A stretch of 64,000 nucleotides of DNA from Nocardia sputorum (GTDB lineage: Bacteria; Actinomycetota; Actinomycetes; Mycobacteriales; Mycobacteriaceae), in assembly GCF_027924405.1 (NCBI RefSeq), contig NZ_AP026978.1, positions 7,316,001-7,380,000 of the forward strand, in the 5' to 3' direction. This document shows, piece by piece, positions 55,643 to 64,000 of this stretch; positions within the stretch are counted from its first letter, which is position 1, and every line of letters begins with the position of its first letter. Made by a program: the position numbers and the translations under genes. The notes under the pieces were generated by a model. That model saw only the letters and a list, made by a program, of their open reading frames with translations. It was not told the origin of the DNA and made no database searches.

Positions 55643-56602
55643 TCAGGCCGCGCGGCCGGCGTCGGCCAGTGCGGGGGCGCTCGGTGTCCCGGTGCGAATG
55701 TCCGCCGTCACCGCACGTGGCCTGCTCGACGTGGCGGCGAACGCGCCCGCCAGCACCACGAGGCCACCGACCAGGGACATCGGGGTCGGTGTCTCGCCGA
55801 GGACGGCCCAGGCGGCGGCGATTCCGACGACCGGAACGAGCAACGAGAACGGGGCGACCGATCCCGCGGGATAGCGTCCGAGCAGATAGGTCCACAGTCC
55901 CGTGCCGACCACGGTGGCAAGGACGGCGATATAGGCGAGGGCCAGCAGTGCGGGCAAACCCTCGGTTGTGAACGACTCGGCCAAGGCCCGAGCGCCCGTC
56001 GTCGGCCCCTCGGCGACCACGGACAACGCGAACAGCGGCACCGGCGGGATAGCGGTGGTCCACAGCATCAGGTGCAGCGGATTGACGCCGGGAGTCTCGG
56101 TGCCGGCCAGCCGCGCGCCGATGTTGCCGAACGCCCAGCCGAGGCCGCCCGCCAGGGTCAGCAGCACCGGCAACAGGGCGGCGTGGGCCAGCCGGTCCCA
56201 TCCGATCACCGCCATGCCCGCCACCGCGACGGTAAGGCCCCCGACCTGGACCGGACGCATCCGCTCACCCAGCAGCAGCGTGCCGAGCAGCACGGTGAAC
56301 GGCGCGGAGGACTGCAACACCAGCGAGGCGAGCCCGGTCGGCATGCCCACCCGCATCGCGGTGAACAGGAACGCGAACTGCAAGATGCCGAAACCGGTGC
56401 CGTACAGCAGGATCCAGCGCATCCGTACCGCAGGACGCGGGACGAACAGCAGCGCGGGTACCGCGAGCACCGCGAATCGCAGCGCCGCGAAGAAGAACGG
56501 GGGGAAGTGGTCGAGCCCGATCCGGATGGCAAGGAAGTTCAAGCCCCAGAGCAGGACGACGGTGAGGCCGAGCAGGCGGTCGCGGTTGGTCACGTCATTC
56601 AT
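55643..56602 (-). CDS. EamA/DMT-family transporter
   Basis: 319 residues in two EamA repeats of five helices each, starting LLGLTVVLLWGLNFLAIRIG (helix 1) and again near GGLGWAFGNIGARLAG. Ends with a short tail. It is a drug/metabolite exporter of the RhaT-like superfamily. Divergent from a LysR-type gene with 63 bp between, which carries operator-like half-sites, so it is probably LysR-controlled. Confidence 0.9.
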   Translation of the reverse strand: MNDVTNRDRLLGLTVVLLWGLNFLAIRIGLDHFPPFFFAALRFAVLAVPALLFVPRPAVRMRWILLYGTGFGILQFAFLFTAMRVGMPTGLASLVLQSSAPFTVLLGTLLLGERMRPVQVGGLTVAVAGMAVIGWDRLAHAALLPVLLTLAGGLGWAFGNIGARLAGTETPGVNPLHLMLWTTAIPPVPLFALSVVAEGPTTGARALAESFTTEGLPALLALAYIAVLATVVGTGLWTYLLGRYPAGSVAPFSLLVPVVGIAAAWAVLGETPTPMSLVGGLVVLAGAFAATSSRPRAVTADIRTGTPSAPALADAGRAA

Positions 56603-56625
56603 CGTGCGGCTTGCTAACCATCAGA

Positions 56626-56652
56626 ACAATCGAATAATTGTGGATCAACAAT
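56626..56652. promoter_or_regulatory. LysR-type half-sites between eamA and lysR
   Basis: ACAAT (56626-56630), ATTGT (56637-56641) and ACAAT (56648-56652) at 11-bp spacing form two overlapping inverted repeats. This matches the T-N11-A type pattern of LysR operators, one DNA turn apart, in the 63-bp divergent promoter. Confidence 0.55.
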
Positions 56653-56665
56653 GTAGATTTGCTTA

Positions 56666-57634
56666 ATGGATTTCGCCCCCGTCGCCCCCGGCTCCCCGAT
56701 GGCGTTGGAGCGGCTGCGCGTGCTGCGTGAACTGGCCGATCGCGGCACTGTGGCCGCCGTCGCCGCGGCGCTGTCGATGACGCCTTCCGCCGTCTCCCAG
56801 CAGCTCAAGGTGTTGGCCAGGGAGGCGGGCGTGGCCCTGCTGGAACCGGACGGCAGGCGGGTCCGGCTCACCGACGCGGGACGCGCCTTGGTGGTGCGCG
56901 CCGACGAAGTGCTCGCCGCCATGGATCGCGCGGTCGCCGAGATGGCGCACTATCGCGGCTCGCCGCGCGGGCGGGTCCGCGTCGCGGTGTTCCCCTCGGG
57001 CGGCGCGCTATTGCTGCCGCATGTGCTGCCGGGCATGGTGGACAGCGGAGTCGACGTGGTCGCACGGGACGAGGACGTGCCTCCGTCGGAAGTGGCGCGA
57101 CTACTCGCCGATTACGATGTGGTCCTCACTCATCGCGACGAGCGCGCCGCGCCGATCACCGACCCGCGCGTCGCCACCCGGGTGCTCATGCGGGAGCCGA
57201 TCGACGTCGTCGCGGCGCCGACGCACCGGCTGGCCGGCCGCTCGGCCGTCGCCCCGGAGGAATTGGCCGACGAGACCTGGCTGAGCGTGCGGGGCGGTTT
57301 TCCCGTCGACGACGTGCTGCGCTCGATCGCCACCGTGACCGGCGTGCAGCCGCGGATAGCGCAGCGCCTCAACGATTTCCGCGTCATCGAGACGTTGGTC
57401 GCCACCGGCTACGGCGTCGCGCTCATGCCGCGTTACGCGGTGGCCCACCCAGACCTGGCGGTGCTGCGGTTGTCCGGCGTGCGGGCCGCCCGGATGTACG
57501 AGCTGGCCACCCGGCCCCGCGCCGATGCCCGTCCGGCGATAGCGGCCGTGCTCACGGCGTTCGAATCCGCCGCGGCGCTGGTGGCAGCCGATTCCGGGAC
57601 GGCGCACGGAAAGGGCACCGCCGCACGGGCATAA
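56666..57634 (+). CDS. LysR-family regulator
   Basis: 322 residues from ATG 56666. Winged helix at 10-70 (LERLRVLRELADRGTVAAVA, AVSQQLKVLAREAGVALL) and the periplasmic-binding-like effector domain with RVAVFPSGGALLLPH and RLNDFRVIETLVATGYGVAL. It is divergent from the EamA transporter, its probable target. The effector is unknown. Confidence 0.9.
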   Translation: MDFAPVAPGSPMALERLRVLRELADRGTVAAVAAALSMTPSAVSQQLKVLAREAGVALLEPDGRRVRLTDAGRALVVRADEVLAAMDRAVAEMAHYRGSPRGRVRVAVFPSGGALLLPHVLPGMVDSGVDVVARDEDVPPSEVARLLADYDVVLTHRDERAAPITDPRVATRVLMREPIDVVAAPTHRLAGRSAVAPEELADETWLSVRGGFPVDDVLRSIATVTGVQPRIAQRLNDFRVIETLVATGYGVALMPRYAVAHPDLAVLRLSGVRAARMYELATRPRADARPAIAAVLTAFESAAALVAADSGTAHGKGTAARA

Positions 57635-57665
57635 CTCCGGACGGCGGTACCGAATCGAGGACCGA

Positions 57666-59348
57666 TCAGAATCCCGGCGGCGGCTGATGCCGGTAGGGAT
57701 GCTGAGCCTGCGAGCTGACGTAGCCGAAGTCGTCGGCGACCATGGCCGCCAGTTCGAGCAGCGCCCGCCGCGTCGGCTTGCTCACCAGTTCCAGATCGAT
57801 CTCCGCGCCCTCGGCGAGGTGGTCGTCGAACGGCACCACCTGCACCGCGCGGGTGCGATCGAGAAACAGTTTGCGCAGCTGGTCGAGGTCGACGGTGGAC
57901 GCGCCGCGCCGGGAAGCGTTCACCACCACAACCGTTCGCTCCACGAGCTTGCCGTAGCCGTGGTGGTCGAGCCAGTCCAGCGTGGCCGAGGCGCTGCGTG
58001 CGCCGTCGATCGCGGGCGAGGTGACCAGCACCAGTGAGCTGGCCATATCCAGCACGCCCGCCATCGCGGAGTGCATCAGGCCGGTGCCGCAGTCGGTCAG
58101 GATGATGTTGTAGAACGACTGCAGGATGCCGATCGCCTTGCGGTAGTCCGCTTCACTGAACGCCTCGGAGACCGCCGGGTCCTGCTCACTGGCAAGCACT
58201 TCCAAGCGGCTCGGCGCCTGCGAGGTGTGCGCCCGCACGTCGGAGTACCTGGTGATGTGCTGATCCTCGAGCAGGTTGCGCACCGTGGAGCGGGTCTGCC
58301 GCGGCACCCGGTGGGCGAGCGTGCCGAGGTCGGGATTGGCATCGATCGCGATGACCCGGTCGCCGCGCTGCGAGGCGAAGGTGGAGCCGAGACCGACCGT
58401 GGTGGTGGTCTTCCCGACGCCGCCCTTGAGCGAGAGGATCGCGATCCGGTAATCCCCGCGCACCGGCTGGTTCACCCGGTCGACGAGGTCCTGGTAGACG
58501 ATGTCCGCCGCCGACTCGCCCGGGTTGATCATGCCGCCGGACGCCTTGTGCACCGCACGGCGCCAACCGCTGCGCGGCGCCCTGCGAGCCCGCCGGAGCA
58601 GATTCAGGTCGTTGACCGAATGCCCCGGCTGGCCGGGCTGCGGCACATGCTGCGGTTGGAACGGCGGCGCGGACTGATGCGGCGGACCGCCCTGCCAGCT
58701 CGGCACCTGCGGTTGCCCGATCGGCGGCGGAGGCGGCGGTTGGTAAGGGGGAGGCGGAGGCTGATGGGTCACCGGCGGGGGTGGCGGCGCCCAGCTGTAG
58801 ATGGGTCCGCTGGGCTGATCAGGTTGCGGCGCAGCGGCTTCGGGTTGCGCGGAATCCACGGGCACCCGCCGGACCAAGCCGTCGCCGCCGATCTCCTGGC
58901 GGTACTCCCCGTAACCGGGATGGGGTCCGTCCGGCGGTGTGGCTATGGGATGGCTACCGCTGTGACTCGACGGCGGCTGAAATGCGCCGGTAGGGAACGG
59001 CTCACCCGGAAAAGGCGAGGGCGGGGGATACGCACCCGGACTCGGCGGGGCGTACGAGCCGTAGGGCTCGGCCGGTCCGGCCTGCGGGGGCGCCCAAGCC
59101 TGTGCCGGTGCGGCGGCTTGGGGGTAGGCCGTGGTCTGCTCCGACGAACCTTGCGGCTCCGGCTGTTCGGGCTGTGCGTCGGGCTGGGCAGGCCCATCCG
59201 TCACGTCGGTTTCCTTCGCTTCCGCGCCGCCGATCGGCTCGGCCGACGGGTCGATGGCCGCTGACTCCGCGTCGCTGACTTCGGCCGTATCCACGGAATG
59301 ACTCTGCAGCCAGGGCGGAGAGGTCGGATTGTGGTCGTTAGTTGTCAC
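57666..59348 (-). CDS. EspI-like ParA/MinD ATPase with long Pro-rich N-terminus
   Basis: 560 residues from GTG 59348 (site GGGGGAACC). About 255 N-terminal residues are Pro/Gln/Ala-rich (PPPPPYQPPPPPPIGQPQ), then GWRRAVHKASGG, and from about 300 a ParA fold: deviant Walker A SLKGGVGKTTTT, AIDANPDLGTLAHRVP, DCGTGLMH and TSPAIDGARSASATLDWLDH. The layout is that of ESX-1 EspI (Rv3876) and relatives. No ESX genes are in this window. It lies convergent with the LysR gene and upstream of leuA in the same direction, with a 208-bp gap. Confidence 0.85.
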   Translation of the reverse strand: MTTNDHNPTSPPWLQSHSVDTAEVSDAESAAIDPSAEPIGGAEAKETDVTDGPAQPDAQPEQPEPQGSSEQTTAYPQAAAPAQAWAPPQAGPAEPYGSYAPPSPGAYPPPSPFPGEPFPTGAFQPPSSHSGSHPIATPPDGPHPGYGEYRQEIGGDGLVRRVPVDSAQPEAAAPQPDQPSGPIYSWAPPPPPVTHQPPPPPYQPPPPPPIGQPQVPSWQGGPPHQSAPPFQPQHVPQPGQPGHSVNDLNLLRRARRAPRSGWRRAVHKASGGMINPGESAADIVYQDLVDRVNQPVRGDYRIAILSLKGGVGKTTTTVGLGSTFASQRGDRVIAIDANPDLGTLAHRVPRQTRSTVRNLLEDQHITRYSDVRAHTSQAPSRLEVLASEQDPAVSEAFSEADYRKAIGILQSFYNIILTDCGTGLMHSAMAGVLDMASSLVLVTSPAIDGARSASATLDWLDHHGYGKLVERTVVVVNASRRGASTVDLDQLRKLFLDRTRAVQVVPFDDHLAEGAEIDLELVSKPTRRALLELAAMVADDFGYVSSQAQHPYRHQPPPGF

Positions 59349-59556
59349 GGTTCCCCCATCTGCTCGGGAGTTCGAGCAGAGAGCTCGGCGCTTGGAGTGC
59401 GAATCCCACGCTAGCACGGGGTTCGCTACGCCGTGTCGCGGTAGGCATGCCGCACCTGGGAGCGGTACGCCGCCACAACCCGTCTGCCCCAGCGAGATCG
59501 GGCGCCGCGCGGTGGAACCGTCGCGACGCCCGATCGAATCCTGCCGGAATGCCCGG

Positions 59557-61513
<1,957 letters not shown>

Positions 61514-61590
61514 AGGGAGGTCCCTTCGTCGGGTCATCCGACGACAACGCTACCGTTCGGTCCGGCAGTGGACACGTCGAAGGATTCGCT

Positions 61591-62358
61591 ATGACCTGGC
61601 TGGAGCAACTGGCCGTCTTCGGTGCGGGCATCGCGGCGGGCGGCATCAACACGATCGTCGGCTCCGGCACGCTCATCACCTTCCCCGTTCTCCTCGCGTT
61701 CGGCCTCCCGCCGGTGACGGCGAATGTGTCCAACACCATCGGCCTGGTCCCGGGCTCGATCAGCGGCGTGCACGGGTATCGCCGCGAACTCGCGGGCCAG
61801 CGCGACCGGCTGCTCCGCCTGGGCACGGCGTCGCTGCTCGGCGGCATCACCGGGGCGGTGCTGCTGCTCGTGTTGCCCGCCGGTGCGTTCAAGGCGATCG
61901 TGCCGGTGTTGATTCTCGTGGCCTTGGTGCTGGTCGTCGTGCAGCCGAGGCTGGCGAGCTGGGTCAAACGCCGCCGGGAGAACGACGGCGCCCCGGCGCC
62001 CGCGCACGGCGGACCCATCCTGTTCGCCGCGGTGTACGCCGCCGGCGTCTACGGCGGGTACTTCGGCGCCGCGCAAGGCGTGCTGCTGATCGGGTTGCTC
62101 GGCGTTTTCGTGCACGACGACATCCAGCGCCTCAATGGGGCGAAGAACGCGCTCGCCCTGATCGTGAACGCGGTGTCCGCGGTGATCTTCATCGTCGTGG
62201 CGGACGTGGACTGGCGCGCCGTCGTGCTGATCGCGCTCGGCTCGATCATCGGCGGGCAGCTCGGCGCACGGTTGGGCAGGCGGATGCCGCCCACCCTGTT
62301 GCGCGCGGTCATCGTCGTTGTCGGCCTGATCGCGGTGATCCGCTTGGTGACGTCCTAG
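61591..62358 (+). CDS. TauE/SafE (TSUP) family permease
   Basis: 255 residues from ATG 61591. Eight hydrophobic helices in two repeats with conserved GGINTIVGSGTLITFP (first) and GVYGGYFGAAQGVLLIGLLG (second), the TSUP pattern. It probably transports a sulfonate or another small anion. It is divergent from leuA and leuL with about 240 bp between them. Confidence 0.88.
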   Translation: MTWLEQLAVFGAGIAAGGINTIVGSGTLITFPVLLAFGLPPVTANVSNTIGLVPGSISGVHGYRRELAGQRDRLLRLGTASLLGGITGAVLLLVLPAGAFKAIVPVLILVALVLVVVQPRLASWVKRRRENDGAPAPAHGGPILFAAVYAAGVYGGYFGAAQGVLLIGLLGVFVHDDIQRLNGAKNALALIVNAVSAVIFIVVADVDWRAVVLIALGSIIGGQLGARLGRRMPPTLLRAVIVVVGLIAVIRLVTS

Positions 62359-62610
62359 ATAGCCGGCGAGTGGCCCTGGAGATGCGCATGAGGCGCGAGC
62401 GCTGTGGAGCCGCCGACGGCCCGGCTCGGATCCGCGGCCACGAGCGCGCCTTCCGCGCTCGGTGCGACGCCGAGTCGCGCGGGGTCTGCCCGAACCGCGG
62501 CGGGGAATCGACGGCGCGCCCGCACCGGGTGCCGGGGTAGTGCTGCGGGCGATCTCAGGGTCGGATGTCAATCCTCAGGGTGACGACGGCGGCCCCGCGC
62601 GGGCCGCAGG

Positions 62611-64000
62611 ATGAGTGCCGTGCCCAGCTGGAAGATCGTCATCGCCGTCGCGTTGCTGCCCGTGCTGAGCGGCTGCGGCGGACCGCCGAGCCGACACGAG
62701 TCCGCGGTCGCGGAGCTGGTCGCACAGGCCGACGCCGCGCCGACACCGCGGCTGGACTGGGCCCCGTGCGCGGACCCGGGGCTGAGCCGATTCCAGTGCG
62801 CCACCGCGCAGGTCCCCGTGGACTACGCGCGCCCCGACGGGCCGACCCTCGGGCTGGCGGTGGTGCGTCAGCAGGCCACCGACGCGCAACGGAGAATCGG
62901 CACCCTCTTCTCCGCCGTCGGTGGTCCCGGCGGGTCGGGACTGCGCTGGGCGGCGGAGGGAGAACTGCTCGGCGGCGAACTGGCACGCCGCTTCGACGTG
63001 ATCACCTTCGACCAGCGCGGCGTCGGCCGCAGCGGGCAGGTGCGGTGCTTCGCGGACACCGAGCAGCAGCGCCGATTCTGGTCCGGCACGTGGCTGGCAC
63101 CGGCGAATCCTGAACAGGAGCGCGCGGCCGACGCGGCGAGTCGCGAGCTCGCCGCGGGTTGCGCGGCGCACGGCGGCGCGCTGCTCGGACACCTGACCAC
63201 CGTCGACGCGGCGCGCGACCTGGACCTGCTGCGCCGAGCTGTCGGCGATGCGCAGCTCACCTACGAAGGCGGTTCCTACGCGAGCTACCTGGGTCAGGTG
63301 TACGGCGCGCTGTTCGGCGACCGGGTGCGCGCGTTGCATTTGGCGTCGATGATCGACCCGGACGCGTACACCAACGACACGCGAAGCGCCGTCGCGGACA
63401 CCGCGGCGGGCACCGAGGAGGTACTCGGTGAATTCCTGCGGCTGTGCGCGGACGCCGGCCCGGAGCGCTGCGCCTTCGCGGCGCGGAGCGACGCCGTCCT
63501 GGGCGCAGGCGCGGGCGAACCCGCCCGCCCCGCCGATCTCCGCGCGCGCAATGACGCTGTGCTGCAACGTCTTCGCGAGGCGCCCCTGGTGGTGGGGTCC
63601 GGGGGCCGGACGCGGACGGTCACCTACGCCGAGGTGCTGTCGTCGCATGCGCTGTTGCTGTACGACCCCGAACGGGGCTGGCCAGCCCTGGCCCAACTGC
63701 TGGCCGAACTGGAGCGCGGACCGGCGGGCAACCCTGACGCGGTGGGTGAGATCTTCTCGGCCACCGCGCAACCGGACGACTTTCTCGACTCCTATACAGC
63801 GATCTCCTGTGCCGACAACGCCTTTCCACGCGATCCCGGTCAATGGGCCGCCATGGCAAAGGATCTCGCGGGCATCAGCCCCACTTACGGCGCGTTCTGG
63901 TTGGCGCTGCACCAACCGTGCGCCTTCTGGCCCGCACCGCCCGAGGGGTATGCGCAGCGGTACACCGGGCCGTGGATCCTGCGGTCGGATACCCCGGCTC
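62611..64000 (+). CDS. TAP-like alpha/beta hydrolase lipoprotein, N-terminal part (runs off the right edge)
   Basis: At least 463 residues. Lipoprotein signal with lipobox LSGC (cysteine at residue 22). Then SAVGGPGGSG and FDQRGVGRSGQ, the nucleophile in GGSYASYLG (canonical GGSYGTYLG with Gly to Ala), and a C-terminal TAP-like domain beginning near CAFWPAPPE. It matches SGNH-independent mycobacterial tripeptidyl aminopeptidase-like hydrolases (Rv2223c/Rv2224c type). The rest, including the catalytic Asp/His, is outside. Peptidase or esterase substrate unknown. Confidence 0.85.
   Translation, partial: MSAVPSWKIVIAVALLPVLSGCGGPPSRHESAVAELVAQADAAPTPRLDWAPCADPGLSRFQCATAQVPVDYARPDGPTLGLAVVRQQATDAQRRIGTLFSAVGGPGGSGLRWAAEGELLGGELARRFDVITFDQRGVGRSGQVRCFADTEQQRRFWSGTWLAPANPEQERAADAASRELAAGCAAHGGALLGHLTTVDAARDLDLLRRAVGDAQLTYEGGSYASYLGQVYGALFGDRVRALHLASMIDPDAYTNDTRSAVADTAAGTEEVLGEFLRLCADAGPERCAFAARSDAVLGAGAGEPARPADLRARNDAVLQRLREAPLVVGSGGRTRTVTYAEVLSSHALLLYDPERGWPALAQLLAELERGPAGNPDAVGEIFSATAQPDDFLDSYTAISCADNAFPRDPGQWAAMAKDLAGISPTYGAFWLALHQPCAFWPAPPEGYAQRYTGPWILRSDTPA

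Overview
The window is a GC-rich (roughly two thirds or more G+C) chromosomal segment from a mycolic-acid-type actinobacterium, most likely Nocardia or a close relative. The main reason is gene order. Reading left to right, tRNA-Ser, the SRP RNA, an Rv3722c-type aspartate aminotransferase, dnaX, the tuberculostearic-acid pair (FAD reductase plus methyltransferase), an Rv3718c-type SRPBCC protein, ybaB, recR, gatD/murT and leuA follow the same backbone as Mycobacterium tuberculosis Rv3722c to Rv3710, with accessory genes inserted between the anchors. GTG starts, very few introns of non-coding DNA and PknK, MMPL, EspI-like ParA and AfsK-like neighbours fit the same group. The species call is inference, since no database search was possible.

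Layout. 1-2.4 kb: 5' part of a cytochrome b (QcrB) gene without a qcrA in front of it, divergent from a wax-ester-synthase-like acyltransferase. 2.4-7.3 kb: an accessory block with an XRE/TPR regulator plus SLOG-like nucleotide-binding protein facing a four- or five-gene cassette (DUF4254, small membrane and secreted proteins); its right edge abuts the remnant of an acyl-CoA ligase gene. 7.3-9.4 kb: alpha/beta hydrolase and TetR sharing a two-site operator, then tRNA-Ser(GGA) and the 4.5S/SRP RNA. 9.5-18.4 kb: aspartate aminotransferase, SRPBCC, methyltransferase, HhH-GPD repair protein, a secreted protein, a ROK regulator preceded by a poly-cysteine leaderless leader ORF, a DUF2207 protein and a zinc metallopeptidase. 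18.5-23.7 kb: an Amt transporter with a changed twin-His site, and an MMPL-TetR operon under a long palindrome. 24.2-27.4 kb: dnaX with a very long repetitive linker. 27.7-31.2 kb: fadA-fadB beta-oxidation complex.

31.3-39.6 kb: phytase-like secreted protein, MarR, the PknK-type kinase/MalT-like ATPase, and the convergent tmsA-tmsB (10-methyl fatty acid) operon. 39.8-45 kb: SRPBCC protein, MerR-VOC operon with a classic 19-bp-spacer promoter, secreted protein, ybaB-recR, LysE exporter, and two unknown genes. 45.2-52 kb: a fused circularly permuted ATP-grasp/alpha-E protein overlapping a transglutaminase, a HAD hydrolase, and the gatD/murT peptidoglycan (lipid II) amidation pair. 52-59.3 kb: flavoprotein, a somewhat AT-richer patch with a secreted protein and a cold-shock-like protein, a Tat-exported FAD amine-oxidase-like enzyme, a divergent EamA/LysR pair, and an EspI-like ParA ATPase. 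59.6-64 kb: leuA with an upstream leucine attenuator (leader peptide with three adjacent Leu codons), a TSUP permease, and the start of a lipoprotein TAP-like hydrolase that runs off the window.

The most informative signals are regulatory: two amino-acid leader ORFs (Cys before the ROK gene, Leu before leuA), several self-consistent operators (TetR, MMPL/TetR, MerR, LysR), and a perfect CRP-type site before dnaX. The most unusual protein-level signals are the Glu at the first twin-His position of Amt, the repeat-expanded DnaX linker, the unstructured insertion inside the alpha-E domain, and the loss of zinc-ribbon cysteines in MurT.
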